Positions 7,325 through 14,977 of a stretch of DNA of 18,376 nt are shown here, one piece after another. Numbering within the stretch: position 1 is the first letter of the stretch; every line of letters begins with the position of its first letter. The stretch is from assembly GCA_038199985.1 (NCBI GenBank), contig JBBPYK010000123.1, positions 1 to 18,376 of the forward strand. The letters are read 5' to 3'. The DNA is from Arthrobacter_J sp038199985 (lineage in GTDB: Bacteria > Actinomycetota > Actinomycetes > Actinomycetales > Micrococcaceae). The position numbers were made by a program, and so were the translations under genes. The notes below the pieces were generated by a model that worked only from the letters and a program-made list of their open reading frames with translations, did no database searches and was not told where the DNA came from.

Positions 7325-8332
7325 TCATGCTCGTGGTTCAGAGGTGTCCTCTTGTTTTCGTGCTTCCCTGCTGAGAGCTTCCAACACCCGCGCATTGTTT
7401 GCCGCGTCCGTGAGATCGTAGCGCAGCGGCGTGTCATTGAGGATACTGTCGGCGAAGTGTTCGCCCATCCGTACGAAGTGGTTTTCACCCTTGACCTCGT
7501 GATGGATGGTCTCCTGTCCGAAGTGATGCTCCTCCAAGACTGAATCCTCCTCCAAAAGCCCAAAAGGATTGTCGAGGTAGAGCCGACCCTCGGTGCCCGT
7601 GAGTTCTAAAAAGTTGCGTCGCTCTAGGTTCACCCCGGTATCAAAAAGGGCGGTTGCGCTGCCGGGAAAACGCAGCATGCCAGCCATGCTGGTGTCAATT
7701 TGTCCTCCGTCGTTGGCGTCGCGGTAATTGCCAAAGGCGGCGACCCGAGCCGGCTCCTGCGCCGTGACCATCCGGGCCACGTTGACGCAGTAGCACCCCG
7801 CATCGAAAAGTGCGCCGCCGCCGAGCCCAGTAGACCAGCGTATGTTGTCGTCCCCGCCCGTCTCGAAGGAGTGACCAACATGGATAAATGTCAAAACGCC
7901 CACCGCATGGGCTGTGAGCAGTTCTTGCAGCTTCTCGAACCGCGGATGAAAACGGTACATGAAGCCTTCTAATACTTTGAGTCCGGTCTCGTCGGCCTTG
8001 CGTGCAATCTCCTCGCACTCGGCGGCGCTCATCGCCAAAGGTTTTTCACAGAGGACGTGCTTGCTTGCCGCCAAAGATTTTAGAATCCACTCGAGGTGCA
8101 GTGCATTCGGCAGCGCAATGTAGACAGCGTCGATGTCCGGGGAAGCGAGCAGTGCCTCATAAGAGCCAAACGCCTGTGGGATGCCGTGTTTGACGGCATA
8201 CTCCCTTGCCTTTTCCTCGGTGCGGGAAGCGATACCTACGACCTCACCGTTTTTCGTTTCCTGCAACGCCGGAATTGTCTTGCGGACGATGCGGGCGGTG
8301 CCCAAGACACCCCAACGCAGTTTCTGGCTCAC
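7325..8332 (-). CDS. Gfo/Idh/MocA-family NAD(P)-dependent oxidoreductase
   Basis: A 335-residue soluble dehydrogenase that would oxidise or reduce a sugar, sugar derivative or polyol with a nicotinamide cofactor. The N-terminal Rossmann fold starts with WGVLGTARIV (7-16), followed by GIASRTEEKAREYA. The family signature CEKPLA has the active-site Lys at 97. The C-terminal alpha/beta domain contains GFMYRFHPRF, GGGALFDAGCYCVNVAR (about 171-187, with Asp178 and Tyr181) and a beta-sheet with TALFDTGVNLERRN. This form is near anhydrofructose reductase, xylose dehydrogenase and inositol dehydrogenase homologues, so the substrate is undetermined. It starts with GTG at 8330-8332, well placed after AGGAG (complement of 8339-8343). 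It is monocistronic as far as can be seen: a DUF1016 pseudogene lies upstream on the same strand. Confidence 0.92.
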   Translation of the reverse strand: MSQKLRWGVLGTARIVRKTIPALQETKNGEVVGIASRTEEKAREYAVKHGIPQAFGSYEALLASPDIDAVYIALPNALHLEWILKSLAASKHVLCEKPLAMSAAECEEIARKADETGLKVLEGFMYRFHPRFEKLQELLTAHAVGVLTFIHVGHSFETGGDDNIRWSTGLGGGALFDAGCYCVNVARMVTAQEPARVAAFGNYRDANDGGQIDTSMAGMLRFPGSATALFDTGVNLERRNFLELTGTEGRLYLDNPFGLLEEDSVLEEHHFGQETIHHEVKGENHFVRMGEHFADSILNDTPLRYDLTDAANNARVLEALSREARKQEDTSEPRA

Positions 8333-8666
8333 TCAAATCTCCTTTTTTACAACATACCCCGTCGGGGAAGAGTACTGGCGTATTCAACCGGTCGGCGTAA
8401 CATTTGGTTCGTTGACCGAACGTATCCGGTCTGTTAATGCTTCGCTCGGTTTACGCCATCCTGGAGTTCCGCATGCTCGGTTGTTGAGAATCTACGCAGT
8501 GGGCAAGGATTCTTTGGCCGGGGCACGAACTTTGCCTGGGCACCCCGAAAGGGGTGAATTCGTCGAATATCCGATGTCAGGAACGGCGGCGTTCGATAAG
8601 TCTGGTGAAATGCTGAACAACACAATACTGAGCTGGCATCGCAGCTCTGATCGTGGTTCCCGCACA
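8333..8666. other. Intergenic region upstream of the Gfo/Idh gene; possible operator
   Basis: About 330 bp without a recognisable gene. GTTCG (8407-8411) and CGAAC (8417-8421) form an inverted repeat around TTGAC, about 75 bp upstream of the oxidoreductase start, and could be a repressor site. A short CCCCGTCGGGG palindrome lies near 8356-8366, inside the leader. No confident -35/-10 pair was found on the minus strand. Confidence 0.35.
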
Positions 8667-9713
8667 TCAGTTTTTAGGTGCTGGGACGTGGACCCAATCT
8701 AGTGCCGCAGTCAGGTCATTCTCGCTGGGCAGGGCAGCTTGTTCGGGGGCCGGGAGTGTCTCGTAGCTGTAGGTGGATATGGCCATGGGGGAGCCGGTCT
8801 GGTTTAGTGCGTAGCGGACGGTGTGGGCGTTGCGGCTGCCGCAGACGAGGATCCCCACGGTAGGAGCGTGTCCTTTGCGCCGACGTCTGTCCTCGACCAG
8901 GGCGATGTGGAACTGCAGTTGTCCGATGGTCCGGCGTGAACTTGCCGGTTTTGAGTTCAATCACGACATAGCGCAGCTGCTCGACGTGGAAGAAGAGCAG
9001 GTCGAGAAGTCGTCGCCGCCGACGTCGAAGTGCACCTGCCTGCCGACGAAGGCGAACCCTGGGCCGAGTTCGCGCAGGGTTTCGACCATGCGGTCCATGA
9101 GACGTTGTTCCAGATCGCGTTCGGCGACTTCCCCTGTGAGGCCGAGGAATTCAAAATTGTAGGGGTCTTTGGCGATCTGCTGAGCCAGCTCGGAGTCTGG
9201 GTGAACAAGCTGCTGGGCAAAGTTTGAGGGGGCGGCGCCGGAGCGCTCGAGGGTTTTGGTCATGATCATGTTCATGAGCACGTTGCGTGACCAGCCGTGT
9301 TCGACGGATGCCGCTGCATACCAATCGCGCGCTTGGTGGTCCAGTTTCTTGTCCAAAAGAACGGTGATGTGGCCCCACGGCAATTGTCCAACAGCCTGTT
9401 GGACAATTGGTTCCGGCCATTCGGCAGCGAGTTCCCGCATGTAGAACAAATTGGAGCGGGACAAACCCTTCATGTCAGGGAATTCCGTGCGGAGATCCTG
9501 AGCCAGCCGGTTTATGACGCCGCTGCCCCATCCATTCTGGTCTTGCCGAATGAGTATTTCCTGGCCGATGGACCAGTACAAGCTGACCAGCTGGGTATTG
9601 ACGGTTCTCAGAGCCTGCATCTGCGCTGATCGCACCCGTTCCTTGAGCGATTCGAGGAAGTTGCCGTAGTCCTCAGAAAAGGCAAGATCACTGGAATCGC
9701 TCATGGGATTCAT
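8667..9713 (-). pseudogene. DUF1016 / YhcG-type PDDEXK nuclease, broken by two small deletions
   Basis: An intact version would be a roughly 350-residue DUF1016 protein: an N-terminal helical domain (LVSLYWSIGQEILIRQ, LSRSNLFYMRELAAEWP, LPWGHITVLLDKKLD) plus a C-terminal PDDEXK nuclease domain. The frame runs from ATG 9713 (an alternative ATG is at 9704) to VHFDVGGDDF. About 4 bases are then missing (near 9005), and about 2 more are missing near 8928. Together they restore the frame, so ILVCGSRNAHTVRYALNQTG to the stop at 8667 is in phase again. The roughly 75 bp between the lesions should encode IDLLFFH...VVIELKTGKF, which carries the catalytic Asp and E-x-K. These are read out of phase and hit a TGA (8961-8963). 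The nuclease is therefore dead unless the deletions are sequencing errors. Confidence 0.85.
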
Positions 9714-9884
9714 CTTATCGACAAGCACCAGCATCATCTCGCCACCGTGGCCCCCGAACACCGGAGCAACGGCGACTTGGGCAACAACTTTCCAGCGCGC
9801 TGGGACGCTACGGGGAAGACCTGCCCAAGGCCCCGAGATTGGCCCTGCGGACACCGCCAGGAATACTGGGCTGTACAGGAGCGG

Positions 9885-11015
9885 CTAGCAAGGACAAGCG
9901 GCCAGATCGGATCCTGAGGCGATGTAAACCTCGGCATCACCGGTCAGGGTGACCGGTGATTCGTCGGCCGAGAGGTAGGCTGCATGGCCCTGAGCGACAG
10001 TGTGTCCGTTGACTACTGCAGATCCGCGCGTACAGAGTACGATCGCTTCGCGTCCAAACACCGCGACCACAGGTTCGACTGCCGCTGATACCCTGGCCAA
10101 AGCAAACTCCTCCACAGGGGGCCGGAAGACTTCGAATCCGATCGCTTCGGCCTGTGGAACCACATAGGGGATTGCGGACGGCGCGAAGGACCCCGTATCG
10201 AGCACCGCCTGCACATCGACATGTTTGGGGGTCAGACCGGCCCGCAGCACGTTGTCCGAAGCGGCCATGATTTCAACTCCGAACCCGTTTAGATAAGAGT
10301 GAATCTCTCCCGCCGCAAGAAACAGGGCTTGCCCTCGCTCCAGGCTGACACGATTCATCAGAAAAGCAACCGCGATTCCTGGATCCCCGGGATATGTGGA
10401 ACCCAGCTCACGGACGGTCTGCCAGTCGTCTCCGACCCGGTTCTTCGCACTGGATTCCAGCTCCTTGACAGCCTCTGCTGCTTCAGGATCAGTGCCCAGC
10501 AGCCACGCAACCGCATCTGCAAGGTCCGCATTTCCTTCAACCCGCTGCAGCAAGCCCTCCAAGCTTGAACCGCGCCGCACTACAGTATGCAGCGATGTCG
10601 CCGACTCCTCAATGGGCCGAAACCCGCACAAGGCAATAAATCGGTGACTCAGCGCCACCACCATTTCGGGCTTATGCATGGCGTCCTTGAAGTTCCGGGC
10701 AGGCGAACCTGCCGGGATTCCTGCCAGTTCCTCATCCCTGTAGCCCGCCGAAGCCTGCCTCAACGTGGGGTGGACCTGAAGCGAGAGGGGGGAGGCTGCA
10801 GCCAGAAGTTTAAGGAGGAAGGGAAGTGTAGTGACAGCGTCCAACGTCGACCGGCGCGTGACGGTGCCCTCAATGGTACTCGGGCCGCCGGGATGGGTTC
10901 CCAGCCAAAGTTCTGCTTCAGGCTCGGCTGATGCCGGGCGTTGCTGAAGTGCAGCTATGGCTGTGTGAGATCCCCAAGCGTAGGACTTGGAAGAGTTTGA
11001 GATGGGTAGCAACAT
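9885..11015 (-). CDS. manA: Mannose-6-phosphate isomerase, class I (type I phosphomannose isomerase)
   Basis: This zinc enzyme interconverts mannose 6-phosphate and fructose 6-phosphate, linking mannose use or GDP-mannose synthesis to glycolysis (cytoplasm). The product is 376 residues, close to bacterial type I enzymes. YAWGS (12-16) and ELWLGTHPGGPS (35-46) are the N-terminal signatures. The zinc ligands are visible as Gln80 and His82 (SLQVHP), Glu117 (HKPEMVV) and His239 (GEIHSYLNG). Catalytic Arg259 is in SDNVLRAGLTPKHVDV. The C-terminal jelly-roll follows. The ATG at 11013-11015 is preceded by AGAGG at proper spacing. A 13-bp hairpin lies 25-64 bp upstream in the likely leader. The neighbouring minus-strand DUF1016 pseudogene lies 170 bp downstream and is probably not co-functional. 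Confidence 0.94.
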   Translation of the reverse strand: MLLPISNSSKSYAWGSHTAIAALQQRPASAEPEAELWLGTHPGGPSTIEGTVTRRSTLDAVTTLPFLLKLLAAASPLSLQVHPTLRQASAGYRDEELAGIPAGSPARNFKDAMHKPEMVVALSHRFIALCGFRPIEESATSLHTVVRRGSSLEGLLQRVEGNADLADAVAWLLGTDPEAAEAVKELESSAKNRVGDDWQTVRELGSTYPGDPGIAVAFLMNRVSLERGQALFLAAGEIHSYLNGFGVEIMAASDNVLRAGLTPKHVDVQAVLDTGSFAPSAIPYVVPQAEAIGFEVFRPPVEEFALARVSAAVEPVVAVFGREAIVLCTRGSAVVNGHTVAQGHAAYLSADESPVTLTGDAEVYIASGSDLAACPC

Positions 11016-11039
11016 GCTTTACCTCTGGTGGTTGTGGCA

Positions 11040-11079
11040 GACACCCAGGGCCCGATCTTCTTTTCAGGCCCCGGGTGTC
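11040..11079 (-). promoter_or_regulatory. 13-bp hairpin in the probable manA leader
   Basis: GACACCCAGGGCC (11040-11052) and GGCCCCGGGTGTC (11067-11079) pair over 13 positions with one mismatch, which becomes a G-U wobble in the minus-strand RNA. The loop is 14 bases. The hairpin lies 25 bp upstream of the manA start, so in minus-strand mRNA it would form in the 5' leader. It could be an attenuator or operator; function is inference only. Confidence 0.4.
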
Positions 11080-11239
11080 GATGGTCCTTTCGGGCGTCTC
11101 GTCTGGACAAGAATGCCTATTCTCCTGCAAGGGTATTCCACCGCGTCAACTCGTCCGACTGGTCTCCTCCTGCGCAGCACTGGGCACCCAGCCAGACCAT
11201 GGATCACCCGGCAACTGCGATACACCACACAATTCGACT

Positions 11240-11261
11240 TGACCCCGGCGCTACCCGGGGT
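11240..11261. repeat. Perfect GC-rich hairpin
   Basis: GACCCCGG and CCGGGGTC pair perfectly around a 6-base loop. There is no adjacent T-run on either strand. It could be a remnant terminator or an IS-associated stem. Confidence 0.35.
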
Positions 11262-11592
11262 CGGCGGCGATCCCAATGGTGCTGGCGTGATGGGTAATCC
11301 GGTGCCCAGGCGCTGACAGGTGCCGCAGTTTGGTCCCGGCTCCGCAGTGCGAAACGGTGGCGAGGGTCAATGGGGGACTGGAACGTCCGTGAACCCGAGT
11401 GCCAGGTATCCTGCGCTGGCAGATCAAGAAGGTGAGGCGTTTCTTGGTCCCGTCATGGGCCGCGTGGTGTCGGGTCTGCAACCCCAATCGACTCATTGAT
11501 CACCGCATGGCCGTAGTTGAGACTTGAACCTTTCTGGGGGGCTGTCCTGCAATTTGACCAACTGCTTCTTCAGATTCAGGATTTTTCTGCCA

Positions 11593-11799
11593 TCAACCTC
11601 CCCACATGTCGAAACCTTCAGCAGCGGCAAGAACCTGCCCTACATGCTCTTCCACTATGCGCGGTGAGTGGGCCATGAGACTGGCGACCATGTTTCATGG
11701 GTACTTCGCTTGTTCTCCAGCAGCTAGTCACTCCCACGTTTTCGCGAATGCCTCACGTGACACCTCGTTGAGGGTGATGACGACGACATCAACTGTAGT
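11593..11799 (-). pseudogene. Stop-interrupted protein-like fragment of unknown family
   Basis: On the minus strand one frame reads TTVDVVVITLNEVSREAFAK then TWE, a stop, LAAGEQAKYP, a second stop, and NMVASLMAHSPRIVEEHVGQ followed by VLAAAEGFDMWGG and TGA (11593-11595). The amphipathic pattern looks like a decayed gene. No family is recognised and no start is visible. It lies directly downstream of the ISAzo13-type remnant on the same strand. Confidence 0.3.
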
Positions 11800-11819
11800 A
11801 GGGCGGAGCCGGGGTCGGG

Positions 11820-12111
11820 TGTTTCACTTTTGGAACTGCCGCCGTCGGCGCAGGCCAGCAACAGCTCGTCGCCGGGGCAGCCCCCGCCGGCCTGGGCGAA
11901 CCGGCGACAGATTGTTTCCCCGGCGTTCGCGGCGACGTCATATATACCGTAGGGGCTGGCTTTGCCCAGCTTGTGTTGAGCAAGTCTGGGATGCTGGTGC
12001 GCGCGGGATTCCCGGCGGACCGCCAGATCATCCCACACTTGGTGAGCAGGCCGACGAGTTCCTTTTACTGCGAGACGACACTGATGACCGGCAGCACCGG
12101 CTTCGCTGTTC
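11820..12111 (-). pseudogene. ISAzo13-family transposase remnant
   Basis: On the minus strand two frames together match the DDE core of ISAzo13 (Rhodopirellula-type) transposases. One frame reads PVISVVSQ, a stop, then KELVGLLTKCGMIWRSAGNP and ARTSIPDL, corresponding to the family's DPVISVDTKKKELVG...GREWRP-G-P-RVNVHDF. After a frameshift it continues as HKLGKASPYGIYDVAANAG and ends in LLLACADGGSSKS, corresponding to LGKAIPYGVYDVAANTG and LLITADGGGSN. The first acidic catalytic residue is lost (VVSQ where VDTK is expected). It is clearly dead: one stop, one frameshift, and both ends missing. It begins immediately past the stop codon of the 119-aa gene. Confidence 0.7.
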
Positions 12112-12471
12112 TCAGGCGGCCATCGAGAGAAGAGCATCCGCAGCAATTACCTGTTCCGCGGCATCGAGAGGAGAGAGCAGTAGATTGTACTGGGTGTCCG
12201 TCAGTTGCTGCGGGCAGGTCATGGCCAGCTCCGCCAAGACCAGGGCGGCAACCACGTAGTAGGTTCCCGCGATGCCGCCCATGCCCTCCACGACCTTCGC
12301 CCTGATGTGGGTGGTGTCAACCAAATGCGCGCAGCTAACCAGCGCGCGCCGTGCACTACCGTATTCGACATGCCGCTGGGCTTTCCTGTCCGCTGAAGCC
12401 AGGGCGTGGAGCTGCTCCGGCGTCCAGATGCGGCCGATAATCCGGCCAGAGTGAGGGATGCTATTTATCAT
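12112..12471 (-). CDS. Hypothetical protein, 119 aa, divergent from the GntR-Cache regulator
   Basis: No family is recognised. The start is well supported: ATG at 12469-12471 preceded by AAGGAG (minus strand) at 9-base spacing. The protein opens MINSIPHSGRIIGRIWTPEQ, then a charged helix (LHALASADRKAQRHVEYGSA) and a region with His and Asp (CAHLVDTTHIRAKVVEG). A hydrophobic stretch follows (GGIAGTYYVVAALVLAELAM), which could be a buried helix or one membrane segment. It ends in a leucine/alanine-rich helix. Its divergent arrangement with the regulator across an AT-rich operator-like region makes it a likely regulatory target (inference). The 3' end abuts the ISAzo13-type remnant, so the natural C-terminus may be truncated. 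Confidence 0.65.
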   Translation of the reverse strand: MINSIPHSGRIIGRIWTPEQLHALASADRKAQRHVEYGSARRALVSCAHLVDTTHIRAKVVEGMGGIAGTYYVVAALVLAELAMTCPQQLTDTQYNLLLSPLDAAEQVIAADALLSMAA

Positions 12472-12538
12472 GACTATCGACTCCTTACATGATGCTTCGA
12501 ACGGTCCCGGACACAGTGCCCGCTCCCTTTTGGTACAC

Positions 12539-12609
12539 TTGACATTAGACCTTTAATGTTACATGTCAATAGAAATTTATGATTAAAGGTTAATTTCTTA
12601 ATGTATTAA
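12539..12609. promoter_or_regulatory. Divergent promoter/operator region with inverted repeats
   Basis: This AT-rich stretch lies between the 119-aa gene and the GntR-Cache gene. TTGACAT (12539-12545) and ATGTCAA (12563-12569) are perfect inverted repeats 17 bases apart, each containing a TTGACA hexamer, one on each strand. ACCTTTAAT (12549-12557) and ATTAAAGGT (12582-12590) form a second inverted repeat, and TTAAT-gt-ATTAA (12598-12609) a third. TATGAT at 12578-12583 is a fair plus-strand -10. The arrangement fits overlapping divergent promoters with an autoregulatory operator. Binding is not shown. Confidence 0.55.
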
Positions 12610-12634
12610 TTACACAGATTCAGGAGCGGCATCC

Positions 12635-14074
12635 ATGACTGGCTGGAAAGAGCAACTCGCGTTTGCACCCTTGGAGTCTTTGGACCGCGGCGAGGAGATC
12701 GGTCGCAGGCTTCGTCATGCGATTGAGCTGGGGGTACTCGAAGACGGAGCCCAGCTCCCCAGCGAAAGCGATCTGGCGGCAAGGATGCGTGTATCTACCT
12801 TGACGCTGCGTGCCGCCCTCGCCCAGCTCCGCTATCTGGGACTTCTCGAAACACGGCGTGGCAAAGGCGGCGGCAGCTTCGTGCGGGCGAACATCGAAGA
12901 CGTTGCCAAGGCTCAGCTGGACGCCCTTGCCGCCTACTCCCTTGAAAACCTGCTCGACATCCGGGAGTATCGCGCCTTCCTGGCAGGATCAGCTGCCACG
13001 GCGGCGGCTGGACGGTCGCAGCAGATCTCCCTCGGGCGCCTAGCATCGATGGCGGCTGGGATTGAGACGGCACCCACTCCCGCCGAAATGACTCGAGCGG
13101 ACAGCCGGTTCCACATAGAGCTTGCGGCCACATCGGGCTCCGCCCTTTTCACCCGCCAGGAGATGAACATGCAGGCTGAAGTCGGGGCATTGGTATGGAC
13201 CAGTAATTCTGATCACCGGTGCACGGCGGGGCAAGCCCACACTTTGATCGTGGACGCCATCCGATCCGGTGACACCATTCGAGCACGAGCCCTCGCCGAA
13301 GACCATGTGCGCCGGGACATGAACCGCCTTATCGACCTGCGGATGTCCATGGAACCTCCGCCACCAGAGTCGCCGCTTGGGACCGACAACATCGATCGCG
13401 CGATTGCCGCCGTCGAATTGTTTGCTGTGAACCTCGAAGGCAACGTGGCCGCATCGATCAAGACCGTCGAAGAAGCCGTTCAATCCGACCTTGACCGCGC
13501 GAAAACCGGAAAGCTGGACGAGTTGACTAGCGTCGACGACGCGGCCCGCCGGAATCTAACCGGGGCCATGCCGGCTGTGTATGGGACGGGGTTCGCGGCC
13601 GATCCGTCCTTCTTCGGTGACCTGGGCTTCATTTGGTACTACATCACCTCAGACACGGAAACACCGCAGCGGATGGAACTTGACCTGGAGTTCTATGACT
13701 ATTCCACAGCACCGTGGTGGCCCGGGAATGACGCTGATGAAAAGATTCACGCCAGCCACGCTTACGTAGACGCCTTCGGTGCCAACGAGTACCTCGTCAC
13801 CTTCTTCAAGCGAGTCATGAGCAACGACAGGATGGCTGGCGTTGCTGCCGTTGACATCCTCGTCAGAGGCCTCCAAGCTGGATTCGATCCGTTTCTCCGG
13901 TCCCTGCCGTCAAACACATGCATCGTGGACCAGAACGAAGTCGTTATCGCCACCAACACGGCCAGCCTGGTCGGCGGAACGCTCTCCGGATTCCATCAGA
14001 TTGAACGGAGGATTGCTCTCCCCTCGGTCCCATGGAACCTTTGTATAGGTGTAAGTGCAGAAACCAGGGAGTGA
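12635..14074 (+). CDS. GntR/FadR-type transcription factor fused to a C-terminal dCache-like sensor domain
   Basis: A 479-residue soluble one-component regulator, about twice the usual FadR length (about 240). Residues 20-83 form a GntR winged helix (LPSESDLAARMRVSTLTLRA, then a wing GKGGGSFV). Residues 95-235 resemble the FCD ligand-binding domain, with a possible metal set Asp156, His160 (DSRFH), His202 (AHTLIVDAI) and His224. From about 250 to the end there is a Cache-type sensor: a long helix, then Trp-rich STAPWWPGN (357-365), YVDAFGANEYLVTFFKRVMS (377-396), MAGVAAVDILVRGLQ and IVDQNEVVIATN. No signal peptide or membrane segment is visible, so the sensor would be cytoplasmic. AGGAG (12622-12626) is 8 bases before the ATG. 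It is probably autoregulated through the divergent operator. Confidence 0.85.
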   Translation: MTGWKEQLAFAPLESLDRGEEIGRRLRHAIELGVLEDGAQLPSESDLAARMRVSTLTLRAALAQLRYLGLLETRRGKGGGSFVRANIEDVAKAQLDALAAYSLENLLDIREYRAFLAGSAATAAAGRSQQISLGRLASMAAGIETAPTPAEMTRADSRFHIELAATSGSALFTRQEMNMQAEVGALVWTSNSDHRCTAGQAHTLIVDAIRSGDTIRARALAEDHVRRDMNRLIDLRMSMEPPPPESPLGTDNIDRAIAAVELFAVNLEGNVAASIKTVEEAVQSDLDRAKTGKLDELTSVDDAARRNLTGAMPAVYGTGFAADPSFFGDLGFIWYYITSDTETPQRMELDLEFYDYSTAPWWPGNDADEKIHASHAYVDAFGANEYLVTFFKRVMSNDRMAGVAAVDILVRGLQAGFDPFLRSLPSNTCIVDQNEVVIATNTASLVGGTLSGFHQIERRIALPSVPWNLCIGVSAETRE

Positions 14075-14089
14075 ACAAGAACTGAACAC

Positions 14090-14825
14090 CGGCGACTTGA
14101 AGGATCGGTACGGCTTTGTTGCTTCCATTGCCAGCCTCGACAACGGTGCCGGCGACGCAAAGCGGCGAGGTCCTGGCGACGTTGCAGCGCCCTGACAATA
14201 CTGGGGCCAACCGCGCGGAGGACCACATCAAGGTCTTCACCGCCGGGATCGAACAACTCCCGGACGATTTCTACGATCAAGACGGGCAGCTGAACAGGGC
14301 GGAAGTCTTGGTGCGTACCGACAGGGCTGGCGCATCCCATAAATTCCTGTATTAGCTGGCCGGTCGAGGTGTGCAGTTCAGCGTCTTCCATCCGGTGCCG
14401 GTGATGAAGGCGTGGATGGTCGCATGGATCAATGAGAAGACGTCCCGGCAGACGGCACTGAACCAGGCCAAGGAAGAGCGCACGGATGTCTGGGTCGTCA
14501 ACGCGACTGGCTTTCTCCTCGCTCACCGACTACCTGATGGGTGCGAACCTGTACCTGCGTCCCGAACCGCTGCATCCTGGTGCGCGAGCAACGTTGTTGG
14601 ATCCGAATAGGAACCGGGTGAGAGCGTTCTTGACGAATTCAAGGCGCTGGCACGGAACCGACTTGGATATTCGTCACTGCAGGGAAACTCATCACCCGAG
14701 CAAGGAAATCATGGCTGTTGATTCCTGAAACAGCACCCGAGGCTGGCACGATCACCACACTCCTGGAAGCCGCCATGGAACTCTCACAGCAGCACCGAAA
14801 ACAGTTACCAATGATGACAGCCTGA
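14090..14825 (+). pseudogene. IS1380-family transposase remnant
   Basis: Shifted frames together match IS1380-type transposases. YGFVASIASLDNGAGDA is followed by a one-base insertion. The next frame gives SGEVLATLQRPDNTGANRAE, DHIKVF and EVLVRTDRAGASHKFLY, then an in-frame TAG (about 14353), then GVQFSVFHPVP and TDVWVVNATGF. After another shift comes LTDYLMGANLYLRPEPLHPG and VRAFLTNS. A last in-frame piece VTAGKLITRARKSWLLIPET and LLEAAMELSQQ ends at TGA (14823-14825). The family blocks LRPGNAGANTAADH, RTDSAGA and ERPHPGAQ are recognisable. The N-terminus and the segment before the C-terminal block are missing. It begins about 20 bp after the GntR-Cache stop and cannot be functional. Confidence 0.75.
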
Positions 14826-14977
14826 GAACCCAGGAAGGCCCCAACAACCAGAAAGACGACAACCCCGGCAGACGTGGAAAACGATGCACAGCAAGCGACC
14901 AGCGGCCCAACAACGGCGGCCAAACCTGAAGAACAGCTAAAACGGCTCAAACCTGAAAGTCGATGACGTCCTTACCC

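Larger units (their letters stand above)
11016..11592. other. Intergenic region upstream of manA; hairpins, no gene recognised
   Basis: About 580 bp. It contains two strong inverted repeats (11040-11079 and 11240-11261), but no reading frame on either strand shows a recognisable motif. A minus-strand frame at 11251-11496 is open but has no family resemblance. The manA promoter should lie here, but no convincing hexamer pair was found. Confidence 0.4.

Noticed and set aside
9734..9884. Plus- and minus-strand frames in the gap between manA and the DUF1016 pseudogene
   Set aside because: A plus-strand stretch (HRQEYWAVQERLA) looks faintly protein-like but is too short to assign and has no start signal.
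14639..14950. Hydrophobic 103-aa minus-strand frame that could mimic a membrane protein
   Set aside because: It is antisense to the C-terminal block of the IS1380 remnant, and its hydrophobicity follows from the complementary codons; no ribosome-binding site.
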